Origin: Adiantum capillus-veneris
Taxonomy: Eukaryota > Streptophyta > Polypodiopsida > Polypodiales > Pteridaceae
Direction: 5' to 3'
Length of the DNA stretch: 64,000 nt
Assembly (NCBI GenBank): GCA_014529385.2
Contig: CM043960.1
Span: forward strand, 124,220,543-124,284,542
The notes below the pieces were generated by a model. The model did not search any database. It saw only the letters and a list, made by a program, of their open reading frames with translations, and was not told the origin of the DNA. The stretch's first letter is position 1. Each line of letters starts with the position of its first letter. Shown in pieces: positions 43,553-54,400 of the stretch. Made by a program: the position numbers and the translations under genes.

Positions 43553-44319
43553 TCCCTGAGATATTGCCTTGTAAGGAAATAAAACCCAAAACATTGCATG
43601 TCCAAGAGGTTGAACCATATCTCCCCATAGGCCAACTCTCTAGAGCTTCAACTGATGTAGTTGAAATAAAGCTTGAGACACACAAGACCCATCCCAATAT
43701 AGCAAAGAAAACATACAAGTTGGTCCCTAAAGCTTCTTTAGCGACCATAGCCAGTGCTAAAAGACAGGAGTCTGGTAAGATACGTCCCATTCTCCCCAAG
43801 AAATGTAAAGAAACGTTGCGTTGGATTCCTAAAAAACTATTGGAAGCCCAAGGCTACTATAAAGGAAATGATCAAATCTGGGTGCCAAAACGTAAATTGT
43901 GCTCTTACTTGTCACCGGGCCCATGTGAGCTCAATCCTTTGGCTCCAAAACAAATTGAAGATCGCGGAAAGAAAAAAATCATGGAATGCTACACACCTGC
44001 TCCCGAGCTAGTTTGGGTATCAAAGAAAGAACGATTTGTTCCACCTAGCTCAGGGACATCGAAATCAAATGAAGCTTCTTGCTCTTCGTGTAGTTCCTAT
44101 ACGGAAATAGAAGCTTCAACACAACCTCCACCTACCATTGTACATATACATACAAGCAAGAAAGAGTTTGCACCTCCCGTTGTAAGTTCACCACCTACAA
44201 CAATGTTGCAAATAATATCATGGGAGAGTACCTTACCACCCTTGCAACTAGATGAAATGCATAGGGTGGTCGAAAACTATTGGTTAAAGCCTTCACCCAT
44301 AACAACTTGGAACAATTGA
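43492..44319 (+). CDS. unrecognised ORF after gypsy integrase, 275 residues
   Basis: Overlaps the retropepsin-like frame by about 60 bases. The protein is basic and Pro/Ser-rich, with RWIPKKLLEAQGYYKGNDQI and LVWVSKKERFVPPSSG as regular-looking phrases. No signal peptide, membrane segment or named domain is visible, so there is no support for an envelope protein. The opening part may be read as a continuation of the upstream polyprotein by frameshift. Confidence 0.4.
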   Translation: MGDKGVTTQKPTLNPATQAIVPEILPCKEIKPKTLHVQEVEPYLPIGQLSRASTDVVEIKLETHKTHPNIAKKTYKLVPKASLATIASAKRQESGKIRPILPKKCKETLRWIPKKLLEAQGYYKGNDQIWVPKRKLCSYLSPGPCELNPLAPKQIEDRGKKKIMECYTPAPELVWVSKKERFVPPSSGTSKSNEASCSSCSSYTEIEASTQPPPTIVHIHTSKKEFAPPVVSSPPTTMLQIISWESTLPPLQLDEMHRVVENYWLKPSPITTWNN

Positions 44320-44516
44320 TTTCAAAAGGTGAAGAAATCATTCCAAAAGGTATGATCTACCTAAGGAAGGGGGGAGTGTTTTCTGACATCCATCATTCAC
44401 TTGCTTCCCCCTCAACCTTCCTCCCTGACCTCTTAATCTCCAATCTTAGGGAATGTATATATAAAGCCTTATACTCACAAAAACAAGATAAAAAAGTAAA
44501 AGAGCAAGAGCCATAA
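44280..44516 (+). CDS. short unrecognised ORF overlapping the polypurine tract
   Basis: 78 residues, overlapping the end of the previous ORF. It spans the purine tract and the presumed LTR start, so it may be a chance frame. Confidence 0.2.
   Translation: MVKAFTHNNLEQLISKGEEIIPKGMIYLRKGGVFSDIHHSLASPSTFLPDLLISNLRECIYKALYSQKQDKKVKEQEP
44363..44376 (+). other. polypurine tract candidate
   Basis: AAGGAAGGGGGGAG directly followed by TGTTTTCTGACATCC, the arrangement expected at the junction of internal region and 3' LTR. Confidence 0.6.
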
Positions 44517-45301
44517 CACAAAATCATAAAAACACATTATGCACAAGAACACGACCCTTGTGATATTTGCACTCTAACCATCATCTATTTGCGTGTACAG
44601 ATATGGCTAGTACGCTAGAGTCATCCACTCCTACCTTGGGTGAGAGGTACCCTCGTTACTTTTCACAAATGTTTCACATGGTCTTTCCGGTGCTTGCATG
44701 TGAATGGGATTTGGTAGGTACGCTAGCATGTGAGAGGAATTTTGAGGAGTTAGAATGGCTGATACATCTCTTGACCACGAGTGACCCATACTTAGCAGAG
44801 AGCGTTTCTCCCATTGCACAAGCCTACCCTTTTGACCAAGATGACTATAGGCGTCTAGTGACCTTCTTAGTAAACATGGATACCTATGATAAAAAGAAGA
44901 TTTACATGACTACACGGATGGCACATATGGTCTCATGGATGATGACTTTTTTTATCTCGACGACGAGGATAGGGGTTTAGCCTTAGGGTTCCCCCCAATC
45001 TCTACAATATCCTATTCCCTTGACTCTCTAAGGGGAGTGCAAATAATTAGGTTAGGGTTCCTTATGTTTTTCTTTTGTGTTCAATAAGTGTTGGTACCTT
45101 TTCCCACTTATGTGCCTCCTAAAGGTATTCTTTGTGTTCCCTAGTGTGTACAGGAACGTGTTGCTGTTGTTAGGATTTGGACCTTCATGGAATCTTTCTC
45201 TTTTTCACACTTCAAATCAAGTGCGACCATCAACACAAACAGGTGTTTCTTGTCCATTAGCATTGTCCCTTTTTTTTGCATCTATGTTTCTCTACTTTAA
45301 T
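44377..45301 (+). repeat. possible 3' LTR of gypsy element (unmatched)
   Basis: Starts TGTTTTCTGAC, with a TATA-like 'gtatatataaag' near 44456. It contains a 137 residue open frame at 44567-44980 (MASTLESSTPTLGERYPRYF) that I do not recognise. It does not resemble the LTR at 30037-30634. The chromovirus LTR interrupts it. Confidence 0.4.
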
Positions 45302-46767
45302 TGTCATGAAATCTAATATCTAATATCTAACCAACCCAAATGATTTTCTCATATTAAACTGATCACTTAATGTGGGAAAACGGAAACAAGGGTTAAGATA
45401 TAGACATGTGCTTATAGATCTATCTCAACACAGGGCCAATGTGAAAGGAGCCCAAATGAGAGATGGTCTATCAAAGAGCAAGGTTAAACAATGGAGCATA
45501 AGACCTTAGGGTTAGCTTCATTGAAGACCTCCAATAATGTGTGCAAAAGTCCTTAGATTTAGGACCATAGTCAAGCTAGGTCTGAGCTTGAGGTGGAAAC
45601 CCGGCCCAAACTCGAGGTGCTTGTCCTGCTTGAAGTGCTTGTCGTGCTTGAGGTGCTTGATTAAGGTGTTTGAGGTGCTTGACCTGCTGCATGATTAAGG
45701 TGCTTGAGGTGCTTTGCATGCTTGCCTGAGATGCTTGTGGGAACACCCCTAGTCCAAGTGCTTAGTCATGCTTGATGACTAAGGTGCTTGAGCACCCAAG
45801 GTCAAAAAGATCCCTACAAACAGGGGGGCGAGCCCTTTTCTTAGGGGTTAGAAAGAGAACACACACACACACACTCTCTCAAGGAAATCCCAAGCTTAAA
45901 GAGGAAGCAGGGACACATGGCAAGCCCCTACCCATGTTACCTCCATGAGGTGCTTGAACCCTATTGGCTAGGATTAAAAGGGGTCCAATGATAATTTACA
46001 ACAATTATCTAATTGTTTTTGCATTTATCAAGTCCTCTCTCTCTCTAAGGGGAAAGGGGGACACTTGTCCCAAGACTACACCTATTGCTAGAAATGGTCC
46101 AAGCTTGTGATTGGCTAGGATTGGCATGAGCCAATGAGCTTCAATGATGAGCTAGAAGAGGGGGTCGACCTAGCAAGGAGGGGGGTTTCTTGCAAAATAT
46201 ACTCATCCACACACACTCACAAACACTCTCATGGTGTGCTATGCAAAGTGCAAGAGCTCCCTCTCCTTCTCCAAGCAAGTAGAGGTTGAGAGCCTACACC
46301 AACACTCTTGGATATGGAGTGAATCCAACCAAGAGCCATGCTTCAATGCTTAAGCTTGCCATCTCCTTCTTCTTCATTACTATGCTATTATGTATGCTAG
46401 CAACAAGAGTTATGATAAGTGAGGAACTAATTCTTTCTCCTATGAAATGTTTCTTCTTCCTCTTCCCTACCCTCATTCCCTGCTAGCTCTCTCCACCTTC
46501 GAAGGTGTTTGAGGTCTTGGGACTGAGGCTTAGGATAGTTAAAGCTTCCTTCAATTTTATGTTATGTTTGTGATGCATGAAGCTTTCCATCTTCATGGCA
46601 TCACCTAGGTCACAAGGAACACAAAGATTGTATTGTAACAAGTCTCTCTTAATGGGAGAAATCATAATACAAATGCCTATTGGAGGGGGGGACAGGCTCC
46701 ACATAAATCCGGTCCTCAACTGTTGTCATATTCTCTAAATTCTCTCCCATTCGAGAGGAGGAATCCA
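45302..46767 (+). repeat. chromovirus LTR 1, 3'-truncated
   Basis: Starts TGTCATGAAATCTAATATC and parallels LTR 2 through 'tgttgtcatattctctaaat', then jumps directly into gag. Internal features include GGTGCTTGA-type repeats around 45610-45790 and LTR-borne open frames (e.g. 46286-46486) that are shared by both LTRs and are probably not genes. Confidence 0.85.
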
Positions 46768-47703
46768 AAGAGCAAGAAAGTAATGAAAGTTTAAGTCCCT
46801 CTGAAGATGTGGCTCCACGAAGACGGCGGTCTAGACGATCGCCCACTCCTCGCAAGAGGAAAAGATCAACACATAGTCCTTCTCCTCATCACTCTGAAAG
46901 GCAAGAGAGGAAACAAAGGAAGAAAAGGGCTAGGAAGAGGTCACCCTCTTCTCCTTCTTCTTCACCTTCCTCCTCTTCTACCGAAAGTTATGGCTATTCT
47001 CCTAGAGAATACAAGAGGGGAGGACATCGCAAATCATTTTCTGCATGGCGAAGGTCACAAAAGCTAAAGAAGTTCAAGGAGGGAAGAAAGAGTATCTCTT
47101 TTCTCACCTATGATGGCACCTTCGGTGCTACCGACAAAGTGTTGGCCTTCATCCAGCAATTTGATGCGGCCTTTGGAGATGAGGGCTTCACAGAGTCCTC
47201 CAAGCTACGCCATGTAGCTATGCACTTCCAAAAATCAGCTCGTCAATGGTGGGCTAGCCTTCATGGAAATGGTGAAGCCCCAAAGACATGGAAAACTCTA
47301 CGAGTTTCCATCATGAAGCGATTCCTTGCAAGCGATGCAAAGGACAAAGTGCTTACCGAATGGCGCAGCTTGAAGCTCCTCTCCCATGAGTCTATCCACA
47401 AATATGTAGACAAGTTTTGGGATTTACATCTCAAGGTTACTGTCTTTCAAAAGATAGACTTTGCCGAGCAAAGGCAGCAATTCTGTGCGGGATTACCTAA
47501 AGAGATGGCCGAATACATCAACTCTCAACGACCTGGTACTATTAGCGAAGTAATCCATCACACCATGGCTACTTCACGCATCAATTTCCATCAAGGGGCT
47601 AGACGTAATGTCAAGCCCATGGAAAACAAAGACAAAAATGATGCAAAGGGGAAAACCAATGTTCAAACCAATGTCAAGCTACTGACCCTGACTTTAGAGA
47701 CAT
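46768..47703 (+). pseudogene. chromovirus gag A
   Basis: After an Arg/Ser-rich stretch (APRRRRSRRSPTPRKRKRST), a capsid reads FLTYDGTFGATDKVLAFIQQ, FDAAFGDEGFTESSKLRHVA, ARQWWASLHGNG and QRQQFCAGLPKEMAEYINSQ. This is the Retrotrans_gag domain. It lacks the N-terminal part seen in gag B (from 51552) because the LTR is joined straight to it at about 46767. It ends where deletion brought in pre-integrase sequence. Confidence 0.85.
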
Positions 47704-49113
47704 AATGTCAGCCCTTGCTTTGGGGAAGAAAGAGGAACCATTCACCTTGCAGGATGGTTATCTTCTCCACGGAAATAGGCTATGTGTTACCCATTCCCTT
47801 TGTGAGAAGGTTATGTATGAATCCCATGCTCCTCCATATGCAGGGCATAGAGGTATTCAACCTACTCTCCGAGGAGTAGAGACATATTTCTATTGGCCTA
47901 CCATGAAAGTGGACATACAAGAGTATGTTTCAAAATGTGTAGTATGCAAAAAGACCAAGTATGATAGAGGGAAGCAACCTGGATTACTCCAGCCATTGCC
48001 TATTCCAAATTCACCATGGGAGAGTATATCCATGGATTTCATCTTTGGATTACCCAAGTCTATCCATGGGAATACAGGAATATGGACAATAGTCGACAGG
48101 TTTAGCAAGCAAGCACATTTTATTCCTGTCAGAAAGACTATTAAGGCACATCAAATGGCAACTCTCTTCATATCTCAGATTTTCAAGCATCATGGATTAC
48201 CCACATCCATCGTGTCAGATAGAGATCCTAGAATGACCAGTAATTTCTGGAAAGGTCTCTTTGAAAATCTAGGAACAAGATTGAATTTCTCTTCGGCCTA
48301 TCACCCACAAACGGATGGCCAAAGTGAGATAGCCAATCTTACGATACTCGATCTACTCAAGACTTATGTTACCGAAGTAGATCAACGCTCACAATGGGAA
48401 AAGTATTTACCTCTAGTAGAGTATGCCTACAATAATACTGTACATACTTCTACGGGAAAAGCACCTTTTGAGATCATTGAGGAAAGACCTAAAAAGTCCC
48501 TTGCTACTCAAAGTACATGAGAAGATCTTCGCCGCCGATGAGTATATCCGTGACCTACAAGAATCTTCTCAAAAGATTAAGGAGGCTATATCCATCTCTC
48601 AACAAAGGCAAAAAGCTGCTGCTGATAAGCACAGAAGAGCCTTAATGTTCAAAGAAAATGATTGGGTCTTACTCAAGTTTCCTAAGGCTCGATTAAGGCA
48701 ACGACAGGCAGAAATCCTACGGGCCATCAAAAGTATTATGCTAAACTAGCAAAAGATACTATGGTCCTTTCCAAATCTTGAAGCCCATCAATGAGACGGC
48801 TTATCAACTCAAGTTTCCCAACCATTGGCTCATACACAATGCCTTTCATGTAAGCCTACTTAAGCCCTACAAAGGAGAGCCACCAACTGAACCAATTATT
48901 GAAGACCCTCCCGAAGTTGAAGACCAAGAAGAGGTGCTACAACCCGAAGCTGTCCTTCGGCATGAAGATAAGGTACTACAACATGGTCAGATTATCCGAC
49001 GGTATCTTATTAAGTTCAAAAATTATCCTTTTGAAGATTCTAGATGGATGCAAGGAATACAGCTTAAGGATAGTATGAACCTTGTCAATGCTTACAATGC
49101 TACATTAGAGTAA
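47672..49113 (+). pseudogene. chromovirus integrase with chromodomain-like tail (broken)
   Basis: Pre-integrase: FTLQDGYLLHGNRLCVTHSL. Zinc part: HAPPYAGHRGIQ and CVVCKKTKYDRGKQ. Core: ISMDFIFGLPKS (Asp near 48035), IVSDRDPRMTS (Asp near 48219), HPQTDGQSEIANLT (Glu near 48326). The frame stops at 48520; another frame gives DKHRRALMFKENDWVLLKF. A third (48778-49113) gives IHNAFHVSLLKPYKG and IIRRYLIKFKNYPFEDSRWM, the chromodomain-like region that guides chromoviruses to chromatin. Confidence 0.9.
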
Positions 49114-49521
49114 GCAAATGTACAAATTTCTTTTAAATGACTCATGTTTTTGTCTTATAAGACTAGTCCTCTTTTTAATTGTGCACAAATTTAACTATTA
49201 TACATGCTTAGAATCATGTTTGTGATGATGACGTCTCTCAAACACCAAGTAGAATTTGTCACTCTACTTTGGGAGAATGAAATGGACTAAAGAGCAGACA
49301 TGCTTGTGGCAGCTATGTCTCCCAAGCACCAAATGGATTAGTCATCCATCTTGGAAATATGTCGTAGGGTAAAAAGGGATCCTATACCCGCTAAGTAAAA
49401 TTGACTAATGACTAAGGCTTTATCTCTTCTACCTCATAGTCGAGGACGACTATGATTTCAAGAAAGAGGTAATGTCATAAAATCATAGTCGAGGACGACT
49501 ATGATTTCAAGAGAGAGGTAA
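49114..49521 (+). other. chromovirus 3' flank and polypurine tract
   Basis: A 49 base unit is duplicated at 49434-49482 and 49483-49531, each with CATAGTCGAGGACGACTATG (a hairpin of 8 base arms), the purine tract AAGAAAGAGG or AAGAGAGAGG, and TGTCATAAAA of the LTR start. The LTR proper begins at 49522. Confidence 0.8.
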
Positions 49522-51137
49522 TGTCATAAAATCTAATATCTAATATCTAACCAACCCAAATGATTCTCTCATATTAAATTGATCACTTAATGTGGGAGAA
49601 TAAACGGGAACAAGGGTTAAGATATAGACATGTGCTTATAGATCTATCTCAACATGGGGCAAATGGTAAAGGGGCCCAAATGAGAGATGGTCTATCAAAG
49701 ATCAAGGCTAACCAATGGAGCATAATACCTTAGGGTTAGCTTCATTGAAGACCTCCAATAATGTGTGTAAAAGGCCTTTGACCTTAGGTAAGCTAGCGTT
49801 GAGCTTGAGGCGCGGGAACCCGACCCAGCTCGAGGTGCTTGTCATGCTTGATGACTAAGGTGCTTGAGGTGCTTGAGATGCTTGAGGTGCTTAATTATTG
49901 AGATGCTTGAGGTGCTTGACATGCTTGAGATGCTAGGGTTGCACTTAAGGTGAGAACCTAGCCCAAGCTTAAAGTGCTTAACGGCCAAGCTTGTGGTGGG
50001 AACTGGGTCTATGTATGAGGGGCTTGAGGTGTCAAAAAGTCAAATATTCAATCCCTACAAGGAGGGGGGGAGCCCTACATGAGGGGGGATGAGAGAGAAC
50101 ACCCACACACTCACACAAGGCATGCATGGTACAAAGAAAGCAAAAGGGACACTTGTCAAGTTCCTCCTCATGTTGCCCTCATGGTGTGCTTGAAGTCTAT
50201 TGGTTGGTCACCCAACGGGTCCGATAATAATTTAGGAGATTTAATTAAATGATTTAGCATTTATCTAGCCCTCTCTGTCAAAGGGGAAAGGGGGACACTT
50301 GTCTCAAGGCTACCCTTGCTGCTTGTAATGCCTCCTACTTGTGATTGGCTAGGCCTGGAGGGGTCCAATGAGCTTCAAGCATGAGCTACAAGGGAGGGTC
50401 GACCCAAGCAAGCTAGGGGGTTGCTTAGGGGGTATACTCACCCACACACACTCACAAACACTCTCATTGTGTGCTATGCAAAGTGCAAGAACTCCCTCTC
50501 CTTCTCCAAGCAAGTAGAGGTTGAGAGCCTACACCAACACTCTTGGATATGGAGTGCAAATCCAACCAAGAGCCATGCTTCAATGCTTAAGCTTGCCATC
50601 TCCTTCTTCTTCATTAGTATGCTATTATGTATGCTAGCAACAAGAGTTATGATAAGTGAGGAACTAATTCTTTCTCCTACGAAATGTTTCTTCTTCCTCT
50701 TCCCTACCCTCATTCCCTGCTAGCTCTCTCCACCTTCGAAGGTGTTTGAGGTCTTGGGCCTGAGGCTTGGGATAGTTAAATCTTTCTTCAAGTTTATGCT
50801 ATGTTTGTGATGCATGAAGCTTTGCATCTTCATTGCATCACCTAGGTCACAAGGAACACAAAGATTGTATTGTAACAAGTCTCTCTTAATGGGAGAAATC
50901 ATAATACAAATGCCTATTGGAGGGGGGACCGGCTCCACATAAATCCGGTCCTCAACTGTTGTCATGTTCTCTAAATTCTCTCTCTTGCAAAAGTATTGTT
51001 CACGCCAAGTTAACTAATTGCTATGATTATGTTGCTATCTTCAATTATGTCCACCCGCTATGCTCACAAAGTCATTTCTCAAAAGTACTCTCATTAATTT
51101 CCGCTACTCTCAAATTAAATAGGCCAATTCGATTACA
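49522..51137 (+). repeat. chromovirus LTR 2 (complete)
   Basis: Begins TGTCATAAAATC after the purine tract and ends GATTACA one base before the primer site, about 1.6 kb. It is collinear with LTR 1 with substitutions and indels, including variable numbers of GGTGCTTGA-like phrases around 49825-49935. Confidence 0.9.
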
Positions 51138-51138
51138 T

Positions 51139-51150
51139 TGGTATCAGAGC
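51139..51150 (+). other. primer binding site, initiator tRNA-Met
   Basis: TGGTATCAGAGC, exact, one base after LTR 2. It shows that LTR 2 is a 5' LTR for the downstream gag B. Confidence 0.95.
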
Positions 51151-51551
51151 ATTTGGTTTCTCTTTTCTTGCTTAAGAAGAGAGGTCCTTAAGTAGCCTAT
51201 AAATGGTTGATGTTGTTAATTATATTAGGGTAAGTGGAACAAGGATCTATTATCGGTTTTGTTGAGTCCACTATGTGGGGGATGTTGCACACCTCGGGAG
51301 CTTTGGACTTAATAATGGAGTCTTTTTAGACTTGCCTACGGCTTTACCATTATTGAGCCATAAGAAGTCCGAAAGGAGCTAGCCCTCGGCAACTCTGCTA
51401 TGTTAGACCTACTCCTCTACTCTCTATAATTAACCACTTCGAGCCGTGGGTGTAGATACTTAAGAGCCGATTTTCAAAGGCTAAGAGGAGTGGCAACTAA
51501 GGTTTTGAACTGCCAAAGCATACACTAAGTACATACATAAATTTTGTTAAC

Positions 51552-52715
51552 ATGGCTGACAATAATCAAGAGAGTAGAATGAACATTGATAGCTTTGATT
51601 TTGCACATGAAGGTGCTAATGATGATGCTCCCATGTTTGTGAATTATCTCGTCACTAGGTTGCAGCAAGCTATGGGCAACCCTGCTTTGCAAGCCGAAGT
51701 TACTCAACAACTTCGTGCTTATGGAATTTCCCTTCCTCTCCAAGAGGAGAGAGAGCTTAGGAGGCCTCTTGAGGAGACCCCCAAAAGAAGACTCTCTCCC
51801 ATTCGAGAGGAGGAATCCAAAGAGCAAGAAGACTCTCTCCCATTCGAGAGGAGGAATCCAAAGAGCAAGAAAGCAATGAAAGTTTAAGTCCCTCTGAAGA
51901 TGTGGCTCCACGAAGACGGCGGTCTAGACGATCGCCCACTCCTCCCAAGAGGAAAAGATCAACACATAGTCCTTCTCCTCATCACTCTGAAAGGCAAGAG
52001 AGGAAACAAAGGAAGAAAAGGGCTAGGAAGAGGTCACCCTCTTCTCCTTCTTCTTCACCTTCCTCCTCTTCCGACGAAAGTTATGGCTATTCTCCTAGAG
52101 AATACAAGAGGGGAGGACATCGCAAATCATTTTCTGCATGGCGAAGGTCACAAAAGCTAAAGAAGTTCAAGGAGGGAAGAAAGAGTATCTCTTTTCTCAC
52201 CTATGATGGCACCTTCGGTGCTACCGACAAAGTGTTGGCCTTTATCCAGCAATTTGATGCGGCCTTTGGAGATCAGGGCTTCACAGAGTCCTCCAAGCTA
52301 CGCCATGTAGCTATGCACTTCCAAAAATCAGCTCGTCAATGGTGGGCTAGCCTTCATGGAAATGGTGAAGCCCCAAAGACATGGAAAACTCTACGAGTTT
52401 CCATCATGAAGCGATTCCTTGCAAGCGATGCAAAGGACAAAGTGCTTACCGAATGGCGCAGCTTGAAGCTCCTCTCCCATGAGTCTATCCACAAATATGT
52501 AGACAAGTTTTGGGATTTACATCTCAAGGCTACTGTCTTTCAAAAGATAGACTTTGACGAGCAAAGGCAGCAATTCTGTGCGGGATTACCTAAAGAGATG
52601 GCCGAATACATCAACTCTCAACGACCTGGTACTATTAGCGAAGTAATCCATCACACCATGGTTGCTTCACGCATCAATTTTCATCAAGGGGCTAGACGTA
52701 AAGATAAACAAAAAC
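51552..52715 (+). pseudogene. chromovirus gag B, frameshifted and 3'-truncated
   Basis: An ATG starts MADNNQESRMNIDSFDFAHE. The N-terminal frame runs into a tandem duplication of 41 bases (about 51787-51868) that shifts the frame, so the capsid continues in the 51902-52759 frame. Capsid phrases are nearly identical to gag A (FDAAFGDQGFTESSKL). Similarity ends after GARR near 52700, where unrelated AT-rich DNA begins and adds a short tail. Confidence 0.88.
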
Positions 52716-54400
52716 TTGTTTACATCTGTTTACACAAAAACAGGAACATGTTCACATAGAAAACCTTCTTTGCACAAAAGCAAAAAACTGTTTACTTACA
52801 CAAAAAAGCCTAATTACATAGATTTGAAATAATATGTTTACATATGTTTTGAAAACATACCTTGGCTTCAGGGTAAAAAGAGTGCCTTGATGTTGCCAAA
52901 AGAGTAGCACGGATGGGGAAGGGGTAGCATCAATAGCATAGGAGCAACACGAACCTCAAATCTACGAACAGGAAGAGGGGCAGGCAGTGTAGCAAGGGAG
53001 TGTGGAGGGGACAGAGGGAGTGAGGACGAAGAGGGAGTGGCGACGGAGATGGAGTGTGTAACCCAAGAGAGAGTGGCACTAAGATGGAGTGTGCAGGACA
53101 ATAGAGAGTGAAATTTGAGGGGGAGTGTGCAGGGGGATGAGCGGTCGGGCGCAATAGGTGGGAGAGATCGCGTCAACGGTGGTGATGCCTGTGCGGCAGA
53201 GAGAGAGAGTGGCGATGGAGTGCAGGTAACAAGACACAAACAAAGACAAAGAGTGTGTGTATGTGTGTGTGTGTGTGTGTGGTAGAGAGAGAAAGAAAGA
53301 GATAAGACCTAAACTTTAAAACTTTCATTAGAATAACATAAATTTAAATTTCAAATTGAGTTTCTGAGGCGCTCAAGCGGTTTCACACGGCAAGACCTAT
53401 ATCATCGTCTCCGAAATCACAAAACGATTGCAAAAAAAAAAAGAGTATTGAAATTTTTGGAACTATTGGCGAAAGGTTTTGCCAATATTCATATCTCACT
53501 ACGGCAAGTTGAATGATACCCATGGTCAGTTTTGGTGTCCCGGGACCCAATTTCCCATATTGAAAAACCTGTTTACATAGAAAAACGTCTTTACACATAA
53601 TTAAAAACATGTCTACATGAGAAAATTGTTTACACAAAAGCAAAAACCTATTTACACGAAAACAAAAACACGTACGCAAAAAAACCTAATTACAAACATT
53701 TGAAATAACTTATTTACATATGTTTTGAACACATACCTAAACTTGAGGGAAAAAAGTGCACCTTGTTGTTGCCAAAAGAGCAGCACGGACAGGGAAGGAG
53801 TGGCACCAATGGCATAGAAGTATCACGGAACTCAAATCTACGAAGAGAAAGAGGGGCAGGCGATGGTGAGGAAGTGTCCAAGGGACTGAGAGGGAGTGAC
53901 GACGGAGATGTAGTGTGAAACCCAAGAGAGAGTGGCTACTGAGATGGAGTGTGCAGGCCAATAGAGAGTGGTGGCTCAAAGGGAGTGTGCAGGAGGCCGA
54001 GCGGACGACAACGGTACATGGGAGAGAGCATGGCACTGGCGGTGGTAGAGAGAGTGGCGATGGAGTGCAAGTAATGAGACATAGAGAGAGACAGAGAGAG
54101 TGTGTGTGTGTTGTCTGGTAGAGAGAGAAAGAAAGAGATAAGACCTAAACTCTAAAAGTTTAATTAAAAGAACATAAATTTGAATTTCAAATTGAGTATC
54201 TGAGGCGCTCAAGAGGTTTCACACGGCGAGACCTATATCATCGCCTCCAAAATCGCGAGAGAATTTTGGAAACAAAAAGAGCATGGAATTTTTGGAAATG
54301 CTGGTGCAAGGTTTGGCCAGTGTTCATATCTCATAGCGGCAAGTTGAATGATCCCCATGGTCAGTTTTTGTGTCCCAAGACCATATTTCCTATATTGAAA
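52716..54400. repeat. ~836 bp tandem duplication, two units
   Basis: Unit 1 (about 52716-53560) and unit 2 (about 53560-54400) share 'caagttgaatgatacccatg', 'gagagtggc', 'ttgttgccaaaagagcagca', and the phrase 'ggcgctcaag'. Each contains GA/GT-rich stretches (53254-53290; 54085-54130). On the minus strand, Ser/Pro-rich frames exist in both but are not alike enough to suggest a protein. Origin unknown. Confidence 0.75.

Larger units (their letters stand above)
30037..45301 (+). mobile_element. Ty3/gypsy element (Athila/Tat-like primer site), interrupted
   Basis: Order: 5' LTR (30037-30634), tRNA-Asp primer site, leader, gag with four zinc knuckles, protease, [foreign copia element 36099-39516], reverse transcriptase, RNase H, integrase, an extra retropepsin-like domain, further ORFs, a polypurine tract (44363-44376) and a possible LTR start at 44377. 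Coding parts carry many frameshifts and stops. The LTR-like DNA after the polypurine tract does not match the 5' LTR, so the 3' boundary is unsettled. It is cut at 45302 by a chromovirus LTR. Confidence 0.78.
45302..52715 (+). mobile_element. chromovirus-type gypsy: two partial copies sharing one LTR
   Basis: Order: LTR 1 (45302-46767, 3' end lost), gag A, integrase with chromodomain-like tail, 3' flank, LTR 2 (49522-51137), tRNA-Met primer site, gag B, truncation at 52715. LTR 2 serves as 3' LTR of the first copy and 5' LTR of the second. Copy A lacks protease, RT and RNase H; copy B lacks everything after gag. Such LTR-internal-LTR-internal arrays arise by unequal recombination between LTRs. 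Confidence 0.85.

Noticed and set aside
44567-44980. Envelope-like protein after gypsy pol
   Set aside because: No signal peptide, cleavage site or membrane anchor is visible; listed only as an unrecognised frame within LTR-like DNA.
46286-46486. Open frame with a hydrophobic segment in the chromovirus LTR, repeated at 50421-50723
   Set aside because: Lies inside both LTR copies; shared because the LTR is duplicated, with no recognisable protein.
52868-53230. Minus-strand Ser/Pro-rich frame in the 836 bp duplication
   Set aside because: Not preserved in the second unit and purely compositional.
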